DNA of 64,000 nucleotides from Paenibacillus sp. L3-i20 (GCF_022180385.2 NZ_BQME02000001.1:1757678-1821677), one strand, 5' to 3'; shown: positions 50,698-60,510, counted from the first letter of the stretch. Numbers and translations are program-made. The notes: generated from the letters alone by a model not told the origin.

Positions 50698-53037
50698 ATG
50701 AAGCATAAAGCATTAATCGAAAGGTTGACGTTAGAGGAAAAAGCAGCGCTAATGTCTGGAGCGAATTTCTGGAATACAAAAGCGATTGAACGAGTAAATA
50801 TTCCAAGCATTATGCTGACAGATGGACCGCATGGCCTTAGAAAACAAGGCGGAAGGGCAGACCATTTAGGCTTAAATAAAAGTCTGCCTGCCACTTGCTT
50901 CCCGACCGCGGCAACTTTGGCTAATAGTTGGGACAGAGGATTAATTTATGATGTCGGCCAAACGATTGGAATGGAAGCAGCCAGCGAAAAGGTGAGCGTA
51001 TTGCTTGGTCCTGGATTAAACATTAAACGGAACCCATTATGTGGACGCAACTTTGAATATTTTTCTGAGGACCCTTATTTAACGGGTGAATTAGCGAGTG
51101 AGATGGTGAAAGGCATACAAGCTAATGGCATATCTGCCTGCCCGAAACATTTTGCTGTTAACAGCCAAGAGCATATGCGAATGACGATTGATGAAGTTGT
51201 AGATGAACGCTCGTTAAGAGAGCTCTATTTAGAAGGTTTCAGACGTGTCGTGGAGAAAGGGCAACCGAAATCTATCATGACCTCCTACAACAAAGTGAAC
51301 GGCACGTTTGCCAACGAAAACAACCATTTGCTACAGGATATTTTGTATGGAGAATGGGGCTTCGATGGTGTTGTCGTTACTGACTGGGGTGGCAATAATG
51401 ATCGTGTTGCAGGGCTGAAAGCAGGCAACCAATTGGAGATGCCTTCGACTAACGGGATTACGGATAAAGAGATTGTTCAAGCTGTTAAAAGCAAAGAACT
51501 AGCCGAAGAAGTACTGGATGAAGCTGTTGATCGTCTGCTTGAGCTAGTCTTTGCTACCCAACTTCACGATCGTGAGCCGTCGTATGTTGATTACGAGGAT
51601 CATCATAATAAGGCAATTGCTGCTGCCCAGCGTTCTATTGTGCTATTGAAAAATGACGATCAAGTACTGCCGCTAGCGCGGGATAAGAAAATTGCAATTA
51701 TTGGCGATTTTGCTCAAAACCCTCGTTACCAAGGTGCTGGAAGCTCGCTTATTAATCCTGCGAAGTTGTCCAATGCATGCGACGTACTTAGTCGGTCTGG
51801 CTTGCCGGTTGTTGGATATGCAAAAGGCTTCAAACGAATGGGCGGCAATGATAATGGACTGGTAAGGGAAGCTGTTGCGTTAGCTACGCAAGCCGATACC
51901 GTTCTGTTGTTCTTGGGGCTGGATGAAGGAAGCGAAGCGGAAGGTGTTGACCGTATTAACCTTAGCCTGCGTGAAAACCAGCTCGACCTGCTTCGTTCAC
52001 TCACGAAAGTTAATTCCAACATCATAGTCATTCTTGCTGGCGGTGGCGCCATTGAGATGCCGTTTGTACACGATATAAAAGCGATTGTTCATACCTACTT
52101 GTCTGGACAAGGAAGCGCCGAAGCGTTAACAAATGTTTTGCTTGGGGCATACAACCCGAGCGGTAAGCTAAGTGAAACATTCCCAATTAGCTATGGTGAT
52201 GTTTCTTCTGCTCCATATTATCCGGGTAAAGAGGCAACTGCGGAGCATATTGAAGGTATTTTTATCGGCTACCGTTATTTTGATACTGTGGAGAAACCAG
52301 TGTTGTTCCCGTTTGGTTATGGATTGTCCTATACAACCTTTGCATATTCAGATCTAACAGCTGATCAGCATCAGGCTTCGTTTACGATAACCAATACTGG
52401 TGCAGTTGCAGGCGAAGAAGTTGCTCAGCTATACATCCATAAACAAGATTCGGCAATTTTTAGAGCTAAACGAGAACTGAAAGGTTTCGAAAAGGTGTTC
52501 CTACAGCCGGGCGAAAGCAAACGTATCACAATTAGTTTGGAGAAACGTGATTTCTCCTATTATAATCCGACCATTAACGAGTGGGCGGTTGAACCTGGCG
52601 CTTACGACATTCAAATCGGAAGTTCAATCCGGTCTATTCATCTAAATGAAAAGGTTACGCTCGAAGGGGATACTGTTTCTTGTGAACATACGAAGGAACG
52701 ATTCCCGCATTATTTCAGCGGACATGTTCATGAAGTAACGGCAGTAGAATATAAGCGTTTATTGGGCTACGAACCACCGGCGCGATATTGGGATCCGAAA
52801 CAGGATCTTGGGCTAAACGATACCATTGCTCAGGCTAGATATAAGAATCTGCTAGGGAAAACAATCTATCACGTCGTATATTTCTTTAAGAAGTTTTTTG
52901 ACGCAGTCAATAAACCGCTGCTAGCGAATAATGTCTACTTCGTTCTTAATATGCCCTTCCGTCAAATCGACCGTTTTACCGGCGGGAAAATTAGTCGAAA
53001 GCAAATTTTGAAAGTGTTGAAGTGGATAAATCGATAA
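50698..53037 (+). CDS. GH3 beta-glucosidase
   Basis: A 779-residue cytosolic enzyme with conventional GH3 order: TIM barrel (1-290; LTDGPHGLRKQGG, GRNFEYFSEDPYLTGELASE, CPKHFAVNSQEH), nucleophile D229 in VVVTDWGGNND, sandwich domain (about 310-540; VLLKNDDQVLPLARDK, LGLDEGSEAEGVDR) and fibronectin-III-like domain (about 565-665). There is an extra helical C-terminal tail (about 690-779). No signal peptide, so it would hydrolyse imported oligosaccharides. It follows the first GH3 gene by 25 bases, with GGGTGAAAAGA before the ATG; the two form an operon. Confidence 0.9.
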   Translation: MKHKALIERLTLEEKAALMSGANFWNTKAIERVNIPSIMLTDGPHGLRKQGGRADHLGLNKSLPATCFPTAATLANSWDRGLIYDVGQTIGMEAASEKVSVLLGPGLNIKRNPLCGRNFEYFSEDPYLTGELASEMVKGIQANGISACPKHFAVNSQEHMRMTIDEVVDERSLRELYLEGFRRVVEKGQPKSIMTSYNKVNGTFANENNHLLQDILYGEWGFDGVVVTDWGGNNDRVAGLKAGNQLEMPSTNGITDKEIVQAVKSKELAEEVLDEAVDRLLELVFATQLHDREPSYVDYEDHHNKAIAAAQRSIVLLKNDDQVLPLARDKKIAIIGDFAQNPRYQGAGSSLINPAKLSNACDVLSRSGLPVVGYAKGFKRMGGNDNGLVREAVALATQADTVLLFLGLDEGSEAEGVDRINLSLRENQLDLLRSLTKVNSNIIVILAGGGAIEMPFVHDIKAIVHTYLSGQGSAEALTNVLLGAYNPSGKLSETFPISYGDVSSAPYYPGKEATAEHIEGIFIGYRYFDTVEKPVLFPFGYGLSYTTFAYSDLTADQHQASFTITNTGAVAGEEVAQLYIHKQDSAIFRAKRELKGFEKVFLQPGESKRITISLEKRDFSYYNPTINEWAVEPGAYDIQIGSSIRSIHLNEKVTLEGDTVSCEHTKERFPHYFSGHVHEVTAVEYKRLLGYEPPARYWDPKQDLGLNDTIAQARYKNLLGKTIYHVVYFFKKFFDAVNKPLLANNVYFVLNMPFRQIDRFTGGKISRKQILKVLKWINR

Positions 53038-53099
53038 TGAATCGTCAAGTTATTGTTAGCGTTCGTATCATACAGCACCGGTAAAATAAATACAAAATA

Positions 53100-53144
53100 A
53101 AGGAGGGTGTCCCAAGCTCGATAGGCTTTTGGGGCACCCTCCTT
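53100..53144 (+). terminator. Terminator after the GH3 operon
   Basis: AAGGAGGGTGTCCCAA / TTGGGGCACCCTCCTT stem with a 13-base loop, 62 bases after the stop at 53037. It shares the GTGTCCCAA core with other hairpins in the window. Confidence 0.75.
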
Positions 53145-53189
53145 CTAGTTTGCTGACGTGGCGGTAGATAAAGGAGATGTAGAAATACG

Positions 53190-53806
53190 ATGAATACGGT
53201 AAACATTAAAGAGAATACAGGGATGCTAGGTTTTTGAAATAACTATAAGGAGCGACATCCTGGTATTGCACAGTTTTTAGTTTTTTTATATTGAGCGCTG
53301 GAATAACGGTATTACAGCTTGTCCTAATGCCTTTGATTAAACTTATATTCGCACAGACATCACTGCTGACGATAGGTTTTCAAGTTTTTCAGTTGGGACA
53401 TAACTTTGATGGAAGCGTTTATTATGTATTCGATTATGCAGCGGGTTCACTTGCATCAGGAGGTGGAGGAGGTCTTGGTTATTTCCTTGCTGTTCAAATC
53501 ACAATCGGAATTGCACGGATCATTAACTTTTTCGCGCAAAGAAATGTGACATTCAAATCAAACAGCAATATTTGGACAGCTGCTTTTTGGTATGTATTAG
53601 CGTACATTGTTATAACATTTGGTGCCGCCGCAGCTCAGGGCTTTTACAAAGCTCCTATCTATAACTTGTTCATCAACACATGGGGAATGGGCTCATTTGG
53701 AGAAACAACTGCCGACATTATTACAATGATTATAACGAGTACCATTTCATTCGGGGTATTTTACCCAATATTTAAACTTATTTTCAAACAAGAGGCTGCG
53801 AAATAG
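53190..53806 (+). pseudogene. GtrA-like membrane protein, disrupted near its start
   Basis: ATG 53190 begins MNTVNIKENTGMLGF and then meets a TGA (53235-53237) that replaces an expected TGG, followed by NNYKERHPGIAQFLVF. A frameshift in the T-run near 53280-53287 joins this to the long open frame 53291-53806, which encodes four transmembrane helices with ARIINFFAQRNVTFKSNS, a GtrA-like turn. The remaining frame could in principle start at TTG 53291 but lacks a ribosome binding site. GtrA proteins move polyprenyl-linked sugars or glycans across the membrane. One stop and one frameshift make it a probable pseudogene. Confidence 0.6.
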
Positions 53807-54029
53807 GGCTAGTATAAATAAAAAATTGGCAGTAGAAAAAACGAAGCAATCTTAGCGGCAGTGTGGCCAAATGACGAATCAATATGAAGTATAAGATAAC
53901 TGGACAATATATAGAGTATGTAAAGCTCTCGGTTGTTGGCAACGTTAGGTTGCGGGGCCTCGCAACTAAAGCGATCTTTACTTTTGTATGCGGCTAAGCC
54001 ATTATTGGTTTGTAAGTTGCAGAAAGGAA

Positions 54030-54491
54030 GTGATTGCTATCATTTTTGGAGAAAAGTTAAAAAAGGAAAGAAACAATAAAGGCTGGTCACAAGAAGAACT
54101 GGCGGAGAAGCTGTTTGTGAGCAGACAATCGGTATCGAAATGGGAGAACGGTCAAAACTATCCCAGTATAGAGATCCTTATTAAATTGAGCGATCTATTT
54201 GAAGTAACTATAGATGAGCTTTTAAGAAGTGATGAGAATTTAACAAATAAGGTGATAAAAGATAGCAAGAAGTTAGCTTATCCGAGACTAAAGTTATTTT
54301 TTGATGTGTTCTTATTAGTTGGACTTGCGTTATTAGTTATAAAACTCGGCGTTCTCCTTCTAAACAAAGTGACAGTGTTGGACATTACCTTGTATGGAGG
54401 GAAGTTTTTTTGGAACTTTGGACCTTTAATTATCGGTCTCGTTTCTGGGATTGGGTCTGGAATTCTTAAAGAAAAATATAAAGAAAATTAG
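54030..54491 (+). CDS. XRE-family regulator with C-terminal membrane segments
   Basis: A protein of about 150 residues. The N-terminal XRE helix-turn-helix (LKKERNNKGWSQEELAEKLF, SRQSVSKWENGQNYPSIEIL) is followed by two transmembrane segments (LFFDVFLLVGLALLVIKLGV and FFWNFGPLIIGLVSGIGSGI), a common layout in Firmicutes. The start is uncertain. Relatives begin right at the IFGEKLKKERN segment, where this gene has ATC (54039), eight bases after AAAGGAAG. The nearest standard codon is GTG 54030, which overlaps that motif. Confidence 0.75.
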   Translation: MIAIIFGEKLKKERNNKGWSQEELAEKLFVSRQSVSKWENGQNYPSIEILIKLSDLFEVTIDELLRSDENLTNKVIKDSKKLAYPRLKLFFDVFLLVGLALLVIKLGVLLLNKVTVLDITLYGGKFFWNFGPLIIGLVSGIGSGILKEKYKEN

Positions 54492-54658
54492 ATGAAACAG
54501 CGTATGTCTTGCCTTACAGATGATAAGGGAAATCTTATTATCGGTAGGGCGTTTTTTGTGAATTTACCGAAATTACTATAATAACAACAAAAATATATTG
54601 TAAAACGATAAATTTAATGATATATTCAACTTGAAAATAGTTAAGTGAGGTGCGTATG

Positions 54659-55135
54659 ATGGAACGAGGGACAACACTTTTTTTGAAGGCAACAGTTATT
54701 TTGATTGGAATACCGATTCTAGCATTGTGTATATTTGGTTTACCGCTCTTAGCTAAAGAAGCGCCAGAACAGTTTCCGGCTTATTGGTTGTATTTAGCGA
54801 TTGCAGCTACATATTTAGCGGCGATACCGTATTTCGTTGCATTGTATCAGGCGTTCAAATTGCTAACCTATATAGACAAAAATAATGCATTTTCGGAATT
54901 GTCAGTATCGGCTTTAAAGAATATCAAATATTGTGCAAGTGTAATTAGTATCTTATTTGTAGCAGTTATGCCGTTCTTATATCTAATTGCGGAAATAGAT
55001 GATGCGCCAGGAGTTATTGTTCTCGGATTGATCATTATTTTTGCTTCCATGGTCATTGCAGTTTTTGCTGCTGTTCTTCAAAAGCTATTAAAAAATGCCA
55101 TAGATATAAAATCCGAAAATGATTTAACAGTCTGA
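54659..55135 (+). CDS. DUF2975 membrane protein (YoaS-like)
   Basis: A 158-residue protein with four transmembrane helices and no known activity, of the DUF2975 family (YFVALYQAFKLLTYIDKNNA, SELSVSALKNIKYCASVISI). GAGG lies eight bases before ATG 54659; another ATG at 54656 is possible. It is followed after 9 bases by a small XRE regulator, the same pairing as yoaS-yozG in Bacillus subtilis. Confidence 0.8.
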   Translation: MERGTTLFLKATVILIGIPILALCIFGLPLLAKEAPEQFPAYWLYLAIAATYLAAIPYFVALYQAFKLLTYIDKNNAFSELSVSALKNIKYCASVISILFVAVMPFLYLIAEIDDAPGVIVLGLIIIFASMVIAVFAAVLQKLLKNAIDIKSENDLTV

Positions 55136-55144
55136 GGTGATGAC

Positions 55145-55363
55145 ATGGGGATAATAATTAACATTGATGTGATGTTAGCAAAGAGGAAAATGAGCGTTAC
55201 TGAGCTTTCGGAGAGAATCGGTATTACGATGGCTAATCTTTCTATATTGAAAAATGGGAAGGCAAAAGCGATTCGTTTATCTACTTTAGAAGCGATTTGT
55301 AAAGCGTTAGACTGTCAACCGGGAGATATTTTGGAATACAGAAATGACGAAGATGCGCAGTGA
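55145..55363 (+). CDS. Small XRE-family regulator (YozG-like)
   Basis: A 72-residue single-domain Cro/CI-type protein: VMLAKRKMSVTELSERIGIT, MANLSILKNGKAKAIRLSTL, EAICKALDCQPGDILEYRND. Such regulators sit directly after DUF2975 genes in many Firmicutes and probably control that membrane protein. GAGGTGATGAC precedes the ATG. Confidence 0.85.
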   Translation: MGIIINIDVMLAKRKMSVTELSERIGITMANLSILKNGKAKAIRLSTLEAICKALDCQPGDILEYRNDEDAQ

Positions 55364-55449
55364 TTTGTGATATGAAATATCAATTCAAATGCAGCCCCTG
55401 TAGGCTCTGCTAATAAGTATACGATAACTGGGCAATAACTCTAACTAAT

Positions 55450-55649
55450 AAAGGGGCTGTCCCAAAACAATTTTGCATGCTAGAACAAACGGAGTAAGAC
55501 ATATGCTGGAGAAGCGATAGCGTTCGCCTTTGTATCCGAATTCCAACTATAACCCCTTTATTGAAGGAATTTGGATACATCAGCGATCGGAAGCATATGA
55601 TTTGCGCAGTTTAAACGATAGCCATGCATGCTTTTGAGACAGCCTCTAT
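55450..55649. repeat. 200-bp MITE-like long imperfect hairpin
   Basis: The ends AAGGGGCTGTCCCAAAA and TTTTGAGACAGCCTCT are inverted copies. Inside, TTGCATGCTAG pairs with a GATAGCCATGCATGC segment, CATATGCT with AGCATATG, and GTATCCGAATTCC with GGAATTTGGATAC, so the whole unit folds into one long stem. It has no ORF. It lies between the YozG-like gene and the GH18 gene. Shorter hairpins with the same end motif occur at 31304 and 7281. Confidence 0.65.
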
Positions 55650-55946
55650 ATTCCGTTCTATGCAATCATGGTAGTTTTAAGTAATTACCTTCCATGCTTC
55701 AACAACATAGCAAAACTACCAATCAATAATCCCCAAATCGCATTAGTCACAAACATGCGTATGATTGCAATTAAATTAGCCACTCGTTTGATCAGGACGA
55801 TAATAAGCCTGTCATGTTCTATTTCCGTAAGATTCTCTGTTACAGTCCATTCATCAAAGAGATGTTAACGACTCTACCAATATTTTGACGATGATTAAAG
55901 ATTATATCTTTGATATGATTCCTGAGTTAGTATCAGGAGGGATCAT
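55650..55946. other. Leader of the GH18 gene
   Basis: No supported gene. A short frame at 55668-55868 has no ribosome binding site and a composition unlike protein. The last 30 bases contain CAGGAGG for the next gene. Confidence 0.4.
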
Positions 55947-57557
55947 GTGAAAGTTTTGGTCGGTAGATTACTTATAATGACGGTCGCTATTATTTTTGCA
56001 GTAAGCAGTTTTTTTCCATATATTTCGGTTGCTAAAACGTCGCCCTTTGACGATATAAGCAAAAGTTATGCCAAAAATGAAATCATAAACTTATATAATA
56101 AAAACATATTAACGGGTACATCAGCAACTAGTTTCTCTCCTAACAGATCGGTAACGAGAGCTGAATTTATTACGATACTAGACCGTTTGTTGGGACTAGA
56201 ACCAGTAGCAAGTCCAGTAACTCCCTATACCGATGTGAAGCAGAATGACTGGTATTATGGCTTTGTACAAGCAGCTGTTCAGCTAGAGCTTGCTAAAGGC
56301 AAGTCGACTACGACTTTTGCACCGGAGAAATCAGTTACACGTCAGGAAGCGGCTGTATGGATGGCAAGGGCATTGAAACAGTCAGGCAATAAGCCTATCG
56401 CAAGTACTGTGTTCAAAGATGGAAGTCGAATTGCTGATTGGGCGAGCGCATCCGTTGCCGCAGCTCATAAGTTGGGATTAATAAAAGGCGATAAGACAGG
56501 CAATTTTAGACCAACTGCTCCTATTTCAAGGCAGGAAACAGCAGTTCTAATAGATAGAGTGTTACAAAAAGAGAAATGGGCTGCGGAGCTTCAGGCAAAG
56601 CCGAAAAAACGGATCGTTCTCGGATGGCAATATGGTCAAACGACGGCACAATACCAGAATAATATTTTGGAATCAAATGTAAATACGTTGTCTCCACGAT
56701 GGTATTTCATGGATAAAAACGGTGACGTAACCGATAATACCGATACAGCGCTTATTTCGTGGGCGAAAAAAAATAACAAGCAGGTTTGGGCGATGGTCGG
56801 AAACCGATTTGACCAAGACGCTACACACCAAGTCTTATCCAATACAATGGCTAGAAACAAATTGGTTAATCAATTAGCAGAAATCGTGAGACAATACGGT
56901 TTACAGGGGCTTAATATTGATTTTGAAAACGTGGCTCCAAAAGATCGTCAATCATTTACAGCGTTTATTACTGCATTAGCCCAAAAACTGCATGCCCAAG
57001 GTGCAGTTCTGTCGGTAGATGTTTCCCCTGATCTCGATACCGATTGGACGGATGCATTCGATTATGCTGCACTTGGCAAACAAGCTGATTATATGGTGAT
57101 GATGGGATACGACGAGCATTACGGGGAACTGTCCGGTGCAGGCTCTAATGCTTCGTTGCCTTATGTTACAAACGCTATAAATAAACTTCTTAAAGTTGTA
57201 CCAAGCAATAAAATTATACTTGTATTGCCTTTCTACAATCGGGACTGGACTTTGAAGCCGAATGGTGCTGTATCATCGTCGGAATTTATTACGCTCACGA
57301 GACAAAATGAGATGATAGACACTTTTTCTCTTAAGCCCATATGGAATGAAAAATTAGGACAATATGTTGCTAGCTATAATAAACAGTATATGAAACATAC
57401 GATCTGGTTTGAGGAAGGTCGATCATTAATAGCCAAGTATCATTTAATTGCAAACAAAAAATTAGCTGGAACGGCTTATTGGTACATTGGTGGAGAAAGT
57501 AAAGATGTATGGTCAAGCATACGTAACGCAGAGAAATATTACGATTATTCTTTCTGA
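55947..57557 (+). CDS. SLH-anchored GH18 protein (chitinase/spore-lytic type)
   Basis: A 536-residue secreted protein. A signal peptide (about 1-29) is followed by three SLH repeats (about 32-200; FDDISKSYAKNEIINLYNKN, YTDVKQNDWYYGFVQAAVQL, FKDGSRIADWASASVAAAHK) and a GH18 barrel (about 215-530). The catalytic motif is GLNIDFEN with acid/base E327, and VMMGYDEHYGE and GTAYWYIGGE complete the active-site strands. Relatives of the YaaH/YdhD group hydrolyse peptidoglycan or chitin-like polymers. GTG 55947 follows AGGAGG by six bases. Confidence 0.85.
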   Translation: MKVLVGRLLIMTVAIIFAVSSFFPYISVAKTSPFDDISKSYAKNEIINLYNKNILTGTSATSFSPNRSVTRAEFITILDRLLGLEPVASPVTPYTDVKQNDWYYGFVQAAVQLELAKGKSTTTFAPEKSVTRQEAAVWMARALKQSGNKPIASTVFKDGSRIADWASASVAAAHKLGLIKGDKTGNFRPTAPISRQETAVLIDRVLQKEKWAAELQAKPKKRIVLGWQYGQTTAQYQNNILESNVNTLSPRWYFMDKNGDVTDNTDTALISWAKKNNKQVWAMVGNRFDQDATHQVLSNTMARNKLVNQLAEIVRQYGLQGLNIDFENVAPKDRQSFTAFITALAQKLHAQGAVLSVDVSPDLDTDWTDAFDYAALGKQADYMVMMGYDEHYGELSGAGSNASLPYVTNAINKLLKVVPSNKIILVLPFYNRDWTLKPNGAVSSSEFITLTRQNEMIDTFSLKPIWNEKLGQYVASYNKQYMKHTIWFEEGRSLIAKYHLIANKKLAGTAYWYIGGESKDVWSSIRNAEKYYDYSF

Positions 57558-57600
57558 ATACAGTATTCTAATTAAGTAGTTTATAACGAGATTATTCGAG

Positions 57601-57638
57601 AATAGGCCAACCTTTAAATAGGAAGGTCTATTTTATTT
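57601..57638 (+). terminator. Terminator after the GH18 gene
   Basis: AATAG...ACCTT pairs with AAGGT.CTATT; the stem is interrupted by a small internal loop and followed by TTTTATTT. It lies 44 bases after the stop. Confidence 0.6.
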
Positions 57639-57796
57639 GAAAAAGTTCGTATTTTAGGCAGATACAGCGACAACCTCCATATGATTTGAGGGATTTGATT
57701 TGCAATCAATAACTGCTTAATGCCAGAGAATGTAGGTCTATCTTTAATGATTTCCACAAAGAGTAGATATACAAGAAAAAACGATTAACTTATAAA

Positions 57797-57845
57797 GAAC
57801 TGCATTTCCAATGTTAGATGGTGTCTAACATTGGGAATGCAGCTC
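57797..57845. repeat. 22-bp-arm inverted repeat
   Basis: Arms GAACTGCATTTCCAATGTTAGA and TCTAACATTGGGAATGCAGCTC-like are complementary except for two G-T type differences, with a 5-base loop (arm lengths about 21). No T-run. It lies in the gap between the GH18 gene and the convergent M13 gene; the rest of 57558-57945 is without genes. Confidence 0.5.
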
Positions 57846-57945
57846 AAGATAGAAGTGGCTATGTCTTTATATAGTATTGTACATTTTAAGGCTAACTGTA
57901 ATTAATGTGCAGGTACATTGCTGTAGGCAATTGACCGCTTTTATT

Positions 57946-60297
57946 TTACCAAATCGAAACCCGATCCTCTGGAGCTACATACATACCGTCCCCAGGCTTA
58001 ATTCCATAGGTTTCATAAAATTCTAGGAAGTTCGTTATTGTGCGGTTAGCTCGAATTTTATTAGCTGAATGTACATCGTTTGTACTTAGATACGCTGAAA
58101 TTTCTTTTGTGGTTGTGAATTTCCAGATCTCGGCATTGTTCTCAAAGTAAGCTTTATAATCGGGATTGCTCATTTCTGATACAACTTGCAGTGAAGCAGC
58201 CATTCCACCTAAATCGGCAACATTCTCGCTTAGTGTAAGCAGACCGTCGTTCAATATCCCCGGAATAACTTCAATTCCATTATAGAAATTAATTAGATCC
58301 TGGTTTTTCTCTTTAAATTTTTTAAAGTCCTCATCTGTCCACCAGTTTTTTGCATTGCCATTTTCGTCAAATGCCGATCCGTTATTATCAAATGCGTGAC
58401 TGATCTCATGGCCAATGACCATTCCGATGCCGCCTAAGTTTTCTTCAGCTTTAGCGTTAATGTCATAGAAAGGCGCTTGGAGAATACCAGCAGGGAACAT
58501 AATTTCGTTATTAAGTGGGTTGTAATAAGCATTTACTGTATAAACGCTCGTTGCCCATTTCGTTCTATCCACCGATTTACCTAGCTCTGCCTTCAAGTTA
58601 TTAATATATGCTGTGCTTACCGCGAAAGTATTAGAGAAAAGCGAACCGCCGTCGTCATATGTTTTGATAGCTACTTTGTCTAAAGTCGTGTCCCACTTTT
58701 CCGGATATCCAATCTTAACGATCATTGTATCGAGTTTTTTAATCGCTTTAGCTTTTGTCGTTTCTGACATCCAATCTAGCGCTTTTATTCTTTTCTCATA
58801 TGTAGTGATTAAATTGTCTACCATTTGCTCAACATTTTTTTTGGCTTCTGATGAAAAATGTTTTTCGGCAAATATTTGCTCCAAATATCCGCTCATCGTG
58901 TTAGTTGTATTGGATACTGCAATTTCTTGATCAGTCTTTTTACCTGTAACGCCGTATAGTGCTGTGTCGAATTCATTTTTCGCTTCTCTAAACCCATCCG
59001 ATAACAAAGCACCTGTTGAACCAAGCAGTTGTACTTTAGAATAAGCTTTGAGCACTTCAAAGTTAGCCTCAGTCATGAACTCTGCGCCTTTTTGTGCTAG
59101 TTTCACATCGATTACAATTACTTTATCGACTTTGTCGATGTTCATCGATGCTAAAACCTTTTTCATATCTATATCTATATGAAGGTCATCAAATTGTTCG
59201 ATTGTATGTGGATTATAGATTTTATTGATGTCGATTTGTTCATGAACTTCAAGAGATACGGAAGCTAATCCATGCTCCATTTCATAAACCTTTTCGGCGC
59301 GTGCTTTTGCTTCGGATTCTTTTTCACCAGTCAAAACGAGAATTTTGGTTATGTGATTAATATAGGCATCTTTCGCTTTTACGTCTTTCTTTACAAGGCT
59401 ATTTTTGTCTAGACCTGTGGTTAATCCGTTGTAATACAGGGCATTTTCACTGCTGTTTTTTGCATCGCCCGTAATCGTAAAGCGAAATAAAGTGCTTAAA
59501 CCAATTTCTTTCTCTAAGGCAAGGTCTGCTTGGACAAGATCGTTAAGAGTTTTGGCTCCATCAATTGCTGTTAAATATTTTTGAATGGGCTCAATCCCTT
59601 GTTTATTTCTATTTGTTGCATCTAGCGCTGTCGTATAAAAGTCGGCAAGTTTCTGTTCTTTTGTTCCTTTTGCAGCTTGTTTGCCAGTCAATTCATTTAT
59701 TATTTTTTCTATTTTATCGTTATTTTGTTTCTGCAACTCGGTAAATCCGTCACTAGTAAATTCTCCTGCCGAAATGGTCGACTTATTTAACCACTGTTTG
59801 TTGATTGATCCATAAAAATCGTCATTTAAATGAGAGCCTTCATGCGCCCACACTCTGGAGATAATGGTTTGAAACTCGGTGATCGTAATCGTGTCTTTTG
59901 CGCCTAATGTGCCATCAGGTTTACCCGTGAGCACGCCCGCTTTTGTAAGCTTTTCGATATCTTGCTTAGCCCAAGCTGGTATATCGGAAAACTCGATGCC
60001 AAATGTCCCACTGCGCAGATCATGTCCGACAGGCTCAGGCAATTCGCCAAATGCCCTGCTCAACATGACTAAAGCTTCAACCTTCTTAGCAGGTTCATTC
60101 TCTCTTAAATCCCCTTCTTTTTTACCTTGAATAATGGCTGCTTTCTTAATTCCAGAATTATAAGCATCCGCTGCCATCAATAAGGTATTAACGATATCTC
60201 CTCTTGTTGCTGGTGGTGGCGTTTCCTCAGCATAAGCGGATACGCTGATTGATAGGACCATTGCAATGACCATAAGTAAGGATAACAACTTCTTCAT
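57946..60297 (-). CDS. SLH-domain M13 metallopeptidase, second copy
   Basis: A 783-residue paralogue of the protein at 31369-33723 with the same layout: signal peptide (MKKLLSLLMVIAMVLSISVS...AYA), about two SLH-like segments, and an M13 domain with GHEISHAF (H630, H634), ENVADLGG and NAYYNPLNNEIMFPAGILQA. Both proteins end in YVAPxDRVSIW. The central region is more divergent than the catalytic part. I use ATG 60297 (GAGGAG seven bases upstream); ATG 60300 is also possible. Duplicate surface peptidases could differ in substrate or timing. Confidence 0.85.
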   Translation of the reverse strand: MKKLLSLLMVIAMVLSISVSAYAEETPPPATRGDIVNTLLMAADAYNSGIKKAAIIQGKKEGDLRENEPAKKVEALVMLSRAFGELPEPVGHDLRSGTFGIEFSDIPAWAKQDIEKLTKAGVLTGKPDGTLGAKDTITITEFQTIISRVWAHEGSHLNDDFYGSINKQWLNKSTISAGEFTSDGFTELQKQNNDKIEKIINELTGKQAAKGTKEQKLADFYTTALDATNRNKQGIEPIQKYLTAIDGAKTLNDLVQADLALEKEIGLSTLFRFTITGDAKNSSENALYYNGLTTGLDKNSLVKKDVKAKDAYINHITKILVLTGEKESEAKARAEKVYEMEHGLASVSLEVHEQIDINKIYNPHTIEQFDDLHIDIDMKKVLASMNIDKVDKVIVIDVKLAQKGAEFMTEANFEVLKAYSKVQLLGSTGALLSDGFREAKNEFDTALYGVTGKKTDQEIAVSNTTNTMSGYLEQIFAEKHFSSEAKKNVEQMVDNLITTYEKRIKALDWMSETTKAKAIKKLDTMIVKIGYPEKWDTTLDKVAIKTYDDGGSLFSNTFAVSTAYINNLKAELGKSVDRTKWATSVYTVNAYYNPLNNEIMFPAGILQAPFYDINAKAEENLGGIGMVIGHEISHAFDNNGSAFDENGNAKNWWTDEDFKKFKEKNQDLINFYNGIEVIPGILNDGLLTLSENVADLGGMAASLQVVSEMSNPDYKAYFENNAEIWKFTTTKEISAYLSTNDVHSANKIRANRTITNFLEFYETYGIKPGDGMYVAPEDRVSIW

Positions 60298-60510
60298 CAT
60301 TTAACTCCTCAGTATGTATATTTTATGCAAAAATATAAATGAATCGGTCTTATCCCATTCATATCCTTACATTATAGAATATATAGGTTAGTTTGAGAAT
60401 GATGGAGATCAGTAGGGTAGGTTTATTTCGGAAGGTCGTAGTCATTATAAGTTTTGACTTTTGGTCCATTAATCAATAGTGTGGAGAGAATGAAAGGTTG
60501 GAATGAAAAA

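Noticed and set aside
51726..52052. 108-codon minus-strand frame
   Set aside because: Antisense to the second GH3 gene, without any recognisable feature.
55668..55868. 66-codon open frame before the GH18 gene
   Set aside because: No ribosome binding site and composition unlike protein; it lies just after the hairpin repeat.
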